From G963422565 sp963422565 (lineage in GTDB: Bacteria; Pseudomonadota; Alphaproteobacteria; MPNO01): DNA of 64,000 bases. The DNA is taken from positions 2,976,001 to 3,040,000 of the forward strand of contig OY730228.1 in assembly GCA_963422565.1 (NCBI GenBank), given 5' to 3'. A program made the translations under genes and the position numbers. Positions 9,329 to 17,648 of the stretch are shown piece by piece (within the stretch, counting starts at the first letter, position 1; the number at the start of each line of letters is the position of its first letter). The notes beneath the pieces are model-generated. The model did not search any database. It was not told the DNA's origin and worked only from the letters and a program-made list of their open reading frames with translations.

Positions 9329-10066
9329 ATGCCCTATCTGATTCTGGCAATAGCGCTGTTGGTCGGTCTGGTGCTGGTGGCGCGCGGCCTCGCCGGTATC
9401 GATCCGGCCGCCGCGCTCAGAATCTTCAAATGGACCGCGTCGATCCTCGGCGCCGCGCTCGCCGCCTATCTGACGGTGACCGGACGGATCGGGATCGCCG
9501 CGATGATCGCCGCCGGGCTGTTGCCGATCCTGCTGCGGGCCGGCCGGATCGGCCGCCTCGCCCGAAGCTGGCGCGGCCCGTCGCCCGGCCAGTCCTCCGA
9601 CGTCGAGACGGCCTATCTCCGCATGCGGCTCGATCACGACACCGGTGTGCTGCACGGCACGGTGCTCGCGGGCGCCTATCGCGGCCGCCATCTCGACGAG
9701 CTCGGGCTCGAGGAGTTGATGGCCCTGCTCCGCGAGTGTCGAATCGACGACGCCCGGTCGGCGGCGGTGCTGGAGACCTATCTCGACCGCGTCCACGATA
9801 CGGCCTGGCGCGACGCCGATGACGGGGCCGCGCCAGGCGGGGGCGGCTCGGGCGAGGAGGCGCGCGGGCCGGGCACCCCGCCGCGCGAGCAGACGATGAG
9901 CCGCGAGGAGGCCTACGAAATCCTCGGTCTCGCCCCGGGGGCCGGCCCCGGAGAGATCCGCGACGCCCATCGCCGGCTGATGCTCAAGATCCACCCGGAC
10001 CAGGGCGGCTCGACCTATCTCGCGGCCAAGATCAACCAGGCCAAGGAGCTTCTGCTGGGCGGTTGA
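9329..10066 (+). CDS. Membrane-anchored J-domain protein (DnaJ-like)
   Basis: This 245-aa protein starts at the ATG at 9329. Residues 1-25 and ~35-70 are hydrophobic and likely form two membrane segments. A cytoplasmic middle region (EELMALLRECR, ~130-160) and a Gly/Pro-rich linker lead to a C-terminal J domain at ~188-245 with EEAYEILGL and the HPD motif at residues 222-224. J domains stimulate the ATPase of Hsp70/DnaK. An N-terminal anchor with the J domain at the C-terminus resembles Pam18/TIM14 and bacterial DjlA-like proteins, so it may recruit DnaK to the membrane. It follows the VWA gene and precedes galU. Confidence 0.8.
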   Translation: MPYLILAIALLVGLVLVARGLAGIDPAAALRIFKWTASILGAALAAYLTVTGRIGIAAMIAAGLLPILLRAGRIGRLARSWRGPSPGQSSDVETAYLRMRLDHDTGVLHGTVLAGAYRGRHLDELGLEELMALLRECRIDDARSAAVLETYLDRVHDTAWRDADDGAAPGGGGSGEEARGPGTPPREQTMSREEAYEILGLAPGAGPGEIRDAHRRLMLKIHPDQGGSTYLAAKINQAKELLLGG

Positions 10067-10174
10067 CCGGCGCGATTGCCGAACGACCCCCGGCTATGGC
10101 AATAAGCGGCACCTTGGACGGGGCGGGCCGCGATCCGCCCACGCACGATCTCCCCATGAGCGGAAGGACCCTCG

Positions 10175-11068
10175 GTGGCGTCATCCCCGCGTATCGCGGT
10201 GATCCCGGTCGGCGGGCTGGGGACCCGGTTTCTGCCGGCGACCAAGGCGGTGCCGAAGGAGATGCTGCCGGTCGTCGACGCGCCGCTGATCGCCTATGCG
10301 GTCGAGGAGGCCCGCGCCGCCGGCGTCGAGACGATCCTGCTGGTCACTGCGCGCGGCAAGGGCGCGATCGAGGACCATTTCGACCGCGCGGCCGCGCTCG
10401 AGACGACCCTCGCCGAGCGCGGCGACCGGGTCGCGCTCGACCGGGTCGGCGCGGCGATGCCGGCCCCGGGCCGGTTGCTCGTCACCCGCCAGCAGGCGCC
10501 GCTCGGGCTCGGCCATGCGGTGTGGTGCGCGCGCGCCGTCGTCGGCGCAGAACCCTTCGCGGTCATCCTCCCCGACGATCTCATCCTCTCCGAGACGCCC
10601 TGTCTCCGGCAGATGGTCGAGGTCCATCGCGAGGTCGGCGGCAACATGGTCGCCGTCATGGAGGTACCCCGCGACCGGACCGGCCGCTACGGCATTATCG
10701 AGACCGGGACCGACGACGGCAGGCTCGCCGAAATCGTCGGAATGGTCGAGAAGCCGCGCCCCGAGGACGCGCCGTCCAACCTGGCGATCATCGGCCGCTA
10801 CATCCTGATGCCCGGGATTTTCGACCGCCTCGCCGCCGGCAGGCGCGGCGCCGGCGGCGAGATCCAGCTCACCGACGCGATGGCGGAGACCATCGGTGTC
10901 ACCCCCTTCCGTGGGTTCCGCTTCTCCGGGCGGCGCTACGACTGCGGCGACCGGCTCGGGTTTCTCGAGGCCAATATCGCTTATGCGCTCGCCCGCAAGG
11001 AGCTCGCGGACGATGTCCGCGCGATGCTCCGGGGCTTCCTGGACCGCGACGGGCCGTCATGCGTCTAG
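10175..11068 (+). CDS. galU: UTP-glucose-1-phosphate uridylyltransferase
   Basis: This 297-aa protein starts at a GTG at 10175. The nucleotide-binding signature is near the N-terminus: VIPVGGLGTRFLPATKA and PKEMLPVVD. Later come GLGHAVWCAR, FAVILPDDLIL, GMVEKP and the end-segment GGEIQLTDAM. GalU makes UDP-glucose from UTP and glucose-1-phosphate in the cytoplasm. The gene overlaps the UDP-glucose dehydrogenase gene by 10 bp and heads a tight three-gene operon for nucleotide sugars, probably feeding capsule, LPS or exopolysaccharide. Confidence 0.95.
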   Translation: MASSPRIAVIPVGGLGTRFLPATKAVPKEMLPVVDAPLIAYAVEEARAAGVETILLVTARGKGAIEDHFDRAAALETTLAERGDRVALDRVGAAMPAPGRLLVTRQQAPLGLGHAVWCARAVVGAEPFAVILPDDLILSETPCLRQMVEVHREVGGNMVAVMEVPRDRTGRYGIIETGTDDGRLAEIVGMVEKPRPEDAPSNLAIIGRYILMPGIFDRLAAGRRGAGGEIQLTDAMAETIGVTPFRGFRFSGRRYDCGDRLGFLEANIAYALARKELADDVRAMLRGFLDRDGPSCV

Positions 11069-12381
11069 CGATGCTCGGCGCCGGCTATGTCGGCCTGGTC
11101 TCCGGGGCGTGTTTCTCGGAGTTCGGCATCGATGTGGTCGTCGCCGATACCGACGCGGCCAGGATCGCGCGGCTCGAAGCCGGCGACATCCCGATCTACG
11201 AACCCGGTCTCGAGCCGCTGGTCGCGGCCAATGTCGCGACCGGGCGGCTCGCCTTCACCGACGATCCCGCCGCCGCCGCCGCCGCCGCCGACATCGTGTT
11301 CATCGCCGTCGGCACCCCGTCCCGGCGCGGCGACGGCCATGCCGATCTCCGCTATGTCTACGAGGTGGCCGACGAGATCGCCCGTGCGATCGGCGACCGC
11401 TACACCCTGATAGTCACCAAGTCGACGGTGCCGGTCGGCACCGGCCGGGAGATTCGGCGGATCATCGCCCGCCGCCGGCCGGCCGGGTCGTTCGATGTCG
11501 CCGCCAACCCCGAATTCCTGCGCGAGGGTTCGGCGATCGAGGACTTCATGCGGCCGGACCGCGTGATCGTCGGCATCGACGCCCCGCGCGCGGCGGAGCG
11601 GCTGCGGGCGCTCTACCGGCCGCTGTCGCTGCGCGATACCCCGATGGTCTTCACCGATCTCGAGACGGCCGAGCTGATCAAATACGCGACCAACGCATTT
11701 CTCGCGACCAAGATCACCTTCATCAACGAGATGGCCGATCTCTGCGAGAAGGTCGGCGCCGATGTCCAGGGCGTCGCCCGCGGGATCGGGCTCGACGGCC
11801 GGATCGGCGACAAGTTCCTGCATGCCGGGCCGGGCTATGGCGGCTCCTGCTTCCCGAAGGACACGATGGCTCTGGTGTCGACCGCCCGCGATGCCGGCGC
11901 GCCGACCCGCCTCGTCGAGACCGTGATCGCGGTCAACGATGCCCGCAAGCAGGGCATGGTCGCGCGCATCGTCCGCGCCTGCGGCGGCGCCGTCGACGGC
12001 AAGGCGGTCGCGGTGCTCGGGCTGACCTTCAAGCCCAACACCGACGACATGCGCGAGAGCCCGAGCCTCGACATCCTGCCAGGCCTGATCGAGCGCGGCG
12101 CGGCCGTGCGCGCGTTCGACCCCAAGGGCATGGACGAAGCGAAGCGCCTGCTGAACGGCGTGGACTGGTGCGGGAACGCCTTCGACGCCATGACCGGCGC
12201 CGACTGTCTCGTGATCGTCACCGAATGGAACGAGTTCCGCACCCTTGATCTCGCCCGCGTCAAATCGCTCATGCGGACGCCGGTGATCGTCGATCTGCGC
12301 AACATCTACCCGCCGGATGAGATGCGCGCGGCCGGCTTCGCGTATCACGGCATCGGCCGTGCCGCGGTGGAGGGCGGATGA
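11059..12381 (+). CDS. ugd: UDP-glucose 6-dehydrogenase
   Basis: This 440-aa protein starts at the ATG at 11059. The NAD-binding motif GAGYVGLVSGACFSEFG is at the N-terminus, and the catalytic Cys is C264 in GPGYGGSCFPKDT. The C-terminal UDP-binding domain carries GLTFKPNTDDMRESPS. The enzyme oxidises UDP-glucose to UDP-glucuronate using two NAD+. A run of seven GCC codons at 11269-11290 encodes a short Ala tract. Overlap with galU upstream and an ATGA overlap with the phosphomannomutase gene downstream show an operon. Confidence 0.95.
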   Translation: MRLAMLGAGYVGLVSGACFSEFGIDVVVADTDAARIARLEAGDIPIYEPGLEPLVAANVATGRLAFTDDPAAAAAAADIVFIAVGTPSRRGDGHADLRYVYEVADEIARAIGDRYTLIVTKSTVPVGTGREIRRIIARRRPAGSFDVAANPEFLREGSAIEDFMRPDRVIVGIDAPRAAERLRALYRPLSLRDTPMVFTDLETAELIKYATNAFLATKITFINEMADLCEKVGADVQGVARGIGLDGRIGDKFLHAGPGYGGSCFPKDTMALVSTARDAGAPTRLVETVIAVNDARKQGMVARIVRACGGAVDGKAVAVLGLTFKPNTDDMRESPSLDILPGLIERGAAVRAFDPKGMDEAKRLLNGVDWCGNAFDAMTGADCLVIVTEWNEFRTLDLARVKSLMRTPVIVDLRNIYPPDEMRAAGFAYHGIGRAAVEGG

Positions 12382-13763
12382 CCTCCGCCGGGACCGCGCT
12401 CGATCCGACGATCCTCCGCGCCTACGACATCCGCGGGGTGGTCGGCGAGACGCTGTCGACCGACGATGCGCGCGCGATCGGCCGGGCCTTCGGGACCGTG
12501 CTCGCCGGGCAGGGCGGGCGCCTGGTCTGCGTCGGCCGGGACGGCAGGCTCTCCTCCCCCGCCCTCGAGGAGGCGCTGGTGGACGGGCTCGTCCGGACGG
12601 GGATGCATGTCGTCCGCATCGGGCTGGGGCCGACTCCGATGCTGTATTTCGCGGCCAAGCTCCTCGACGCCGACGGTGGGGTGATGGTGTCGGGCTCGCA
12701 CAACCCGCCCGGCCATAACGGCTTCAAGCTCGTCACCCGCGGCGGCGCGCTGTTCGGCGACGGCATCCTCGCCCTCGGCCGCATCGCGGCCGAGGGCCGC
12801 TTCGCCGCGGGCGCCGGGAGTAGCGACCGGCGGGAGATGCTCGACGCCTATGTCGACCGTCTGGCGGCGGATTTCGCCGGCGACCGGCCGCTCCGGGTGG
12901 CCTGGGACGCCGGCAACGGGGCGGCGGGCCGGGCGATGGCGCTGCTCTGTGCGCGCCTTCCGGGCGCGCATGTCCTGCTCAACGCCGAGATCGACGGGAC
13001 CTTTCCCGCCCATCACCCCGATCCGACCGTGCCCGAGAACCTGGCCCAGCTCCGGCGGGCGGTGCGCACCGAATCCTGCGAGATCGGTATCGCCCTGGAC
13101 GGGGACGGCGACCGGATCGGCGTCGTCGACGCGGCGGGGCGGATCCTGTGGGGCGACCAGATCATGATCCTGCTCGCTCGCGAGGTGCTGGCCGACCGGC
13201 CGGGCGCGACGATCATCGCCGACGTCAAGGCGAGCCAGGTCCTGTTCGACGAGATCGTCCGGCTCGGCGGCGAACCGCTGATGTGGCGGACGGGGCATTC
13301 CCTGATCAAGGCCAAGATGGAGGAGACCGGCGCGCCGCTCGCCGGCGAGATGAGCGGCCACATCTTCTTCGGCGACCGCTATTACGGCTATGACGACGCG
13401 CTCTATGCGGCGGTGCGCCTGCTCGGCTGGCTGTCGCGCGGAACCGAGACCCTGGCGGAGATCTACGACGGCCTGCCGAGGCTCGCGAGCACGCCCGAGC
13501 TTCGCATCCCCTGCCCCGAAGATCGCAAGTTCGCCGTCGTCGCGGAAGTCCGCGACCGGCTCCGCGCGGCCGGCATCGAGGTCGACGACATCGACGGCGT
13601 GCGCGTGCGTACCGTCGAAGGCTGGTGGCTGCTCCGCGCCTCCAACACGCAGGCCGCGCTGGCCGCGCGCTGCGAAGCCGCCGACGAGGCGGGGCTGGCC
13701 CGGATGACGGCCGCGCTCGCCGAGGCGCTCGAAGCCTCCGGGATCGCGGCCCCGGACGGTTGA
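12378..13763 (+). CDS. Phosphomannomutase/phosphoglucomutase
   Basis: This 461-aa alpha-D-phosphohexomutase starts at the ATG at 12378, inside the upstream stop (ATGA). All four domain signatures are visible: LRAYDIRG at the N-terminus, the phosphoserine loop SGSHNPPGHNGFK with catalytic S107, the Mg2+ loop DGDGDR, and the sugar-specificity loop GEMSGHIFF. The C-terminal phosphate-binding domain has RASNTQ. The enzyme interconverts hexose-6- and hexose-1-phosphates and so supplies glucose-1-P to GalU or mannose-1-P for GDP-mannose. Its operon position fits surface polysaccharide precursor supply. Confidence 0.93.
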   Translation: MTSAGTALDPTILRAYDIRGVVGETLSTDDARAIGRAFGTVLAGQGGRLVCVGRDGRLSSPALEEALVDGLVRTGMHVVRIGLGPTPMLYFAAKLLDADGGVMVSGSHNPPGHNGFKLVTRGGALFGDGILALGRIAAEGRFAAGAGSSDRREMLDAYVDRLAADFAGDRPLRVAWDAGNGAAGRAMALLCARLPGAHVLLNAEIDGTFPAHHPDPTVPENLAQLRRAVRTESCEIGIALDGDGDRIGVVDAAGRILWGDQIMILLAREVLADRPGATIIADVKASQVLFDEIVRLGGEPLMWRTGHSLIKAKMEETGAPLAGEMSGHIFFGDRYYGYDDALYAAVRLLGWLSRGTETLAEIYDGLPRLASTPELRIPCPEDRKFAVVAEVRDRLRAAGIEVDDIDGVRVRTVEGWWLLRASNTQAALAARCEAADEAGLARMTAALAEALEASGIAAPDG

Positions 13764-13788
13764 GCGGGTGACCCCGGCGCGGCCGAAC

Positions 13789-14205
13789 ATGCGCTATTTC
13801 TTCTACGGAACGCTGCTGGACGCGGAGGTGCGCGCCTGGATCCTGGGCCGCCGGGCCGCCTCGATCCCGGCGCGGCTTGCGGCCTACCGGCGCGTCTATC
13901 TGCGGGGGCGCGTCTACCCGGTAGCGGTTCCGGCCCGCGCCGCCTCGGTCGCGGGGCTGCTGGTCGACGGGCTCGACCGCGCGGCGGCGGCGCGGCTCCG
14001 CGACTTCGAGAGCGACGAATATGTCGAGGCGGTCCGGCCGGTGACGCTCGCCACCGGCGCGGTGCCGGGCGCCCGGGTCTTCCTTGCCGGCCGCTGCGCC
14101 CGTCCGACCGACCGCGCCTGGGACATCGAGACTTGGCAGCGCCTCCACAAGGCGGCGTTCGCCCGCCGCCTCCGGGCTCCGATCGCGCTCTCCCGGCCCT
14201 GCTGA
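13789..14205 (+). CDS. Gamma-glutamylcyclotransferase-like (AIG2/GGCT fold) protein
   Basis: From the ATG at 13789 the protein is 138 aa; a GTG at 13768 would add seven residues. The N-terminal MRYFFYGTLLD is the substrate-binding YGTL loop of the GGCT/AIG2 fold. LRDFESDEYVEAVRPV carries the acidic region where the catalytic Glu usually sits. These small cytoplasmic enzymes cyclise gamma-glutamyl amines or related compounds. It lies 25 bp after the phosphomannomutase gene, so read-through is possible, though no functional link is evident. Confidence 0.75.
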   Translation: MRYFFYGTLLDAEVRAWILGRRAASIPARLAAYRRVYLRGRVYPVAVPARAASVAGLLVDGLDRAAAARLRDFESDEYVEAVRPVTLATGAVPGARVFLAGRCARPTDRAWDIETWQRLHKAAFARRLRAPIALSRPC

Positions 14206-14294
14206 ACGGCGCACGTGTCGGCATTTGCGGTTACATTCGCCGCCGCCGGCGGTTATTGTCGCCGGCGCTCCCCGCCGACGAACGAGGCGATGAC

Positions 14295-15539
14295 ATGGCT
14301 GGCCGCATGATCGAGATTACCGCTCGCGACGGCAGGACTTTCCGCGGCTATCTGGCGGTGCCGGAGAGCGGCGCGGGGCCTGGGCTGATCGTCGGCCAGG
14401 AGATTTTCGGCGTGAACCCGACCATGCGGGCCGTGGCCGACCATTTCGCCGAAGAGGGCTATGCGGTTCTCGTTCCCGACATGTTCTGGCGTCTCGAGCC
14501 CGGCGTCGAGCTGGGCTATTCGGAGGACGAATTCGCGAAGGCGTTCGGCTATTTGGAGCGCTTCGACATCGACCTGGCGGTCGAGGATATCGGGGCGGCG
14601 ATGGAGACGCTCGTCGGTCTCGACGAGTGCCGGGGCGGCGTCGGCTATATGGGGTTCTGCCTCGGCGGCAAGCTCGCCTTCCTGACGGCCGCCCGGCTCG
14701 ACCCGGCCGTCGCTGTCTCGTTCTACGGGGTCGGGCTCCCCGATCTCCTGGGCGAGGCCGGGTCCATCAGCTGCCCGATGATCTTCCACTGCCCCGAGCT
14801 CGACCGGTGGCTGCCGCCGGACGGCGTCGCGGCGCTGCGCGACGCGTTCGGCGACCGCAGCGATGTCGCCGTCTACACTTATCCGGGCGCCGATCACGGG
14901 TTCTACAACCGCGACCGCGTCGTGTTCGACAAGCCGTCCGCCTCGATGGCGCATAGCAGGACCATCGCCGCGCTTCGCGAGGCGCTGGGCCCATGCTTCG
15001 ACCTCTCGGCGCTGTGGGACAAGCATTGCGAGCACGAGTTCGTGACCCGCGACGTGGACGCCACCATGGCGACGATGGTGGACCAACCCTATGTCAACCA
15101 CGTACCGACCCTCACCGGCGGCGTCGGCCGCGAGGAGCTGCACCGCTTCTATCTGAACCATTTCGTCCACGCCAACCCCGAGGATACGAGGCTCGTCCCC
15201 GTCTCGCGCACCGTGGGCGCCGACCGGGTGGTGGACGAGATGCTGTTCTGCTTCACCCATACCCGCGAGATCGACTGGATGCTGCCGGGCGTCCCGCCCA
15301 CCGGCAAATATGTCGAGATCCCGGTGGTCGCCATCGTCAACTTCCGGGGTGGCAAGCTCTATCACGAGCATATCTACTGGGATCAGGCTTCGGTGCTGGC
15401 CCAGATCGGGCTCCTCGATACGTCCGACCTGCCGGCCGCCGGCCGGGATGCGGCCCGCAAGATGATGGACCCGGCGAGCCTGCCTTCGAACGGGCTGATG
15501 GCGCGCTGGGCGGAGTCCGCGCCGGGCGCGGCCGAATAG
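14295..15539 (+). CDS. Dienelactone hydrolase fused to a SnoaL/NTF2-like domain
   Basis: This 414-aa protein starts at the ATG at 14295. Residues ~1-235 are a dienelactone-hydrolase domain: GQEIFGVNP oxyanion region, nucleophile C122 in GFCLGGK and His H201 in ADHGFYN. Residues ~245-400 look like an NTF2/SnoaL-type cone domain (HEFVTRDVDATMATM, VDEMLFCFTHT, YHEHIYWDQ). DLH cleaves dienelactones in chlorocatechol and related pathways; the extra domain may add a second active site or shape the oligomer. The following SDR gene begins 29 bp later on the same strand, so the two probably form a small operon. Confidence 0.82.
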   Translation: MAGRMIEITARDGRTFRGYLAVPESGAGPGLIVGQEIFGVNPTMRAVADHFAEEGYAVLVPDMFWRLEPGVELGYSEDEFAKAFGYLERFDIDLAVEDIGAAMETLVGLDECRGGVGYMGFCLGGKLAFLTAARLDPAVAVSFYGVGLPDLLGEAGSISCPMIFHCPELDRWLPPDGVAALRDAFGDRSDVAVYTYPGADHGFYNRDRVVFDKPSASMAHSRTIAALREALGPCFDLSALWDKHCEHEFVTRDVDATMATMVDQPYVNHVPTLTGGVGREELHRFYLNHFVHANPEDTRLVPVSRTVGADRVVDEMLFCFTHTREIDWMLPGVPPTGKYVEIPVVAIVNFRGGKLYHEHIYWDQASVLAQIGLLDTSDLPAAGRDAARKMMDPASLPSNGLMARWAESAPGAAE

Positions 15540-15568
15540 CGGACCGGCAGACCCGGAGGGAGGGGCGC

Positions 15569-16291
15569 ATGGATATCGGGGCCGCGACCGTATTGGTGAC
15601 CGGGGCCAACCGCGGGCTCGGCCGCGCCCTGGTCGCGGCGCTCGACGCCGGTGGCGCCCGCAAGATCTACGCGGCGGCGCGGAACCCGGCGGCGGCGGCG
15701 GATCTGGCGAAGGACGGCCGCGTTTCCATCGTCGCGCTCGACATCACCGACCCCGCCCAGGTCGCGGCCGCGGTTCGAAGGTGCGGCGATGTCGACCTGC
15801 TGATCAACAATGCCGGGGTCAATTTCAACCGGCCGCTGATCGCCTCGGACGGCATCGCGCAGACGCGGGCCGAGGTCGAGACCAACTATCTCGGAACGCT
15901 CCAAATGTGCCGCGCCTTCGCGCCGATCCTCGGGGCGAACGGCGGCGGCATGATCGTCAACATCGTCTCGCTGCTGGCGCGGGTCTCGATCCCCGCCATC
16001 GGCTCGGTCTGCGGGTCCAAGGCGGCGCTGCTGCTGATGTCCAACGGCGTCCGGGCGGAGCTCGCGGGCCAGGGCACCCGGGTGATGGCGGTGCTGCCGG
16101 GTCCGATCGACACCGACATGACGCCGGGCGGCGAGTCGCGCCCGGCCGATATCGCGGCCGACATCCTGCGGGCCGTCGCCGAGGAGCGACGCGAGATCTG
16201 GCCGGGACCGATGGCGCAGAACATCCGGAGGCGCCTGCGAGAAGATCCCGAGGCGGTCGAACGCGAATTCGCCGCTTACCTGCCCGAATAG
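15569..16291 (+). CDS. SDR-family protein lacking the catalytic tyrosine
   Basis: This 240-aa Rossmann protein starts at the ATG at 15569 with a GGAGGGAGGGGC Shine-Dalgarno just upstream. The cofactor loop TGANRGLGRA and the NNAG motif are intact. In the catalytic stretch NIVSLLARVSIPAIGSVCGS, S134 and K151 are present, but the position of the tyrosine in the S-x12-Y-x3-K pattern is V147. It is therefore either a non-catalytic NAD(P)-binding protein or an enzyme with an altered mechanism. It follows the DLH-SnoaL gene closely. Confidence 0.85.
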   Translation: MDIGAATVLVTGANRGLGRALVAALDAGGARKIYAAARNPAAAADLAKDGRVSIVALDITDPAQVAAAVRRCGDVDLLINNAGVNFNRPLIASDGIAQTRAEVETNYLGTLQMCRAFAPILGANGGGMIVNIVSLLARVSIPAIGSVCGSKAALLLMSNGVRAELAGQGTRVMAVLPGPIDTDMTPGGESRPADIAADILRAVAEERREIWPGPMAQNIRRRLREDPEAVEREFAAYLPE

Positions 16292-16427
16292 GCGGCGGGC
16301 GCGGCGGCGCCGGCTGCCGGGCGGAGTCCGCCGGCCGCTCTCCTGGCGTATCGACGGGAGCCGCTCGGTTGCGGCGGCGTCCGTCGATGGGTTAGGTTCC
16401 GCGCCCGGCGGGCCGGGCCATGCTCGT

Positions 16428-16516
16428 GGAGGGGTGCCGGAGCGGTCGAACGGGGCGGTCTCGAAAACCGTTGTACGCTGAGCGTACCGTGGGTTCGAAT
16501 CCCACCCCCTCCGCCA
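16428..16516 (+). tRNA. tRNA-Ser (anticodon CGA), CCA encoded
   Basis: The acceptor stem GGAGGGG pairs with CCCCTCC, followed by discriminator G and an encoded CCA (16514-16516). The anticodon loop CTCGAAA lies in a CGGT/ACCG stem and gives anticodon CGA, reading UCG. A long variable arm (GTACGCTGAGCGTAC) identifies class II tRNA-Ser, and the T arm GTGGGTTCGAATCCCAC is perfect. Confidence 0.97.
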
Positions 16517-16745
16517 TGTCCGCGCCGTAACGGATGCCGGATGAGCCGATCGCCGCGTCCGTTCGCGCGATCGACCTCGCCTTGCTTCCTTCGAGGCATC
16601 CGTTCCCGTGGATGGACAAGTTCCCTCTTTGCCGGGCGTCCGGAGCCGGCGCGACGGCTCCGCGCTCGATGTCGTCGATCCGGTCGACCGGCACGAGAAG
16701 GGCCGCCCCGGAATGGGCTATGGGACCCGGCGGGGGCGGCGCGGA

Positions 16746-17513
16746 TCACCCCGCCGGTGCTTCCTCGAGCGGGTTCGCGGCGATCAGCGCAGCGATCTCG
16801 CCGTCGGTCATCGGGAACGCGAACTGCTCGTTGCGCATGCGCACCCGCTGGATGCTGACCTCGCGGATCGCCCGCTTCATCCGCGTCAGGTCCGCGGGGC
16901 CGGCGACGCGCTCCGCAGCGGCCGCGGCGGCGCTCTCGTAATGGTCCTTCTCGTCGTCGTGGATGACCCGCATCGCCGCCGCGAGCCGGTTCTCGACCTC
17001 GCTCCCGGACAGCGCCGCGGCCTCTCGGAAGGCGCTGGCGCCGCCGCCCTCGGTCAGCCCCATCGCCGCCGCCAGGCATGGGTCCCCCGATGTCACATAG
17101 CCGCGGCGCATCTCGTTGAGCTTGCGGTCCTCGGGGAGCTGGCGGATATCGTCGGCGGCGAGCGGCCGGTCGAGAAGGAACTCCAGCACCTCGGCGAGGA
17201 CCACGTAATGCTCGAACTCCTCGGTCATCATCTTGAGCCCGGCCAGCATCTCCCTCCGGTCGCCGCCGCGGCCGAGCGTGCGGAAGCCCTCGACAAGCTC
17301 CGCAAACGCCATGTGCAGCGCGTTGGCGTAGCCGTCGGTTGGCCCGTAGCCGATGGTCGGGTTGAGCTCCTTGTAGACCGCCGAGCGCAGAAAGCGGATA
17401 TAGGCCTCGCGGCTCGGCCGGCCGGCGAAGAAGCAGCGGGCGATCTCCGCCTCGGCCTCCCAGAACGGCCGAGCGGCGTCGACCAGGTCTCGTGCTGCCG
17501 CCGAATCCGACAT
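16746..17513 (-). CDS. Iron-containing redox / haem-oxygenase-like fold protein
   Basis: This 255-aa helical protein starts at the ATG at 17513. Motifs EEFEHYVVLAE (mid-protein) and DDEKDHYE (C-terminal half) each supply Glu/His or Asp/His ligands like those of a diiron ferritin-like or TenA/HO-like domain. There is no signal peptide. It is divergent from the UbiD operon with ~135 bp between the starts, so a shared control region is possible. The substrate is unknown. Confidence 0.55.
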   Translation of the reverse strand: MSDSAAARDLVDAARPFWEAEAEIARCFFAGRPSREAYIRFLRSAVYKELNPTIGYGPTDGYANALHMAFAELVEGFRTLGRGGDRREMLAGLKMMTEEFEHYVVLAEVLEFLLDRPLAADDIRQLPEDRKLNEMRRGYVTSGDPCLAAAMGLTEGGGASAFREAAALSGSEVENRLAAAMRVIHDDEKDHYESAAAAAAERVAGPADLTRMKRAIREVSIQRVRMRNEQFAFPMTDGEIAALIAANPLEEAPAG

Positions 17514-17648
17514 CGCGCCCCTTCTCCGCGTTTCCGGCGACCAGTCTACAGCGTTCGCGCCGGGTATCGAAACGCCGCCGGCGGCCGCTTGTTCCCTCTT
17601 CGCGGGCTCTCCATGATGCGGGCGGTCCAGCATGCGGATGAGGGGGGC

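Noticed and set aside
11269..11290. (GCC)7 simple repeat
   Set aside because: It encodes a short Ala run in UDP-glucose dehydrogenase in a variable loop; expected in high-GC coding DNA and no sign of phase variation.
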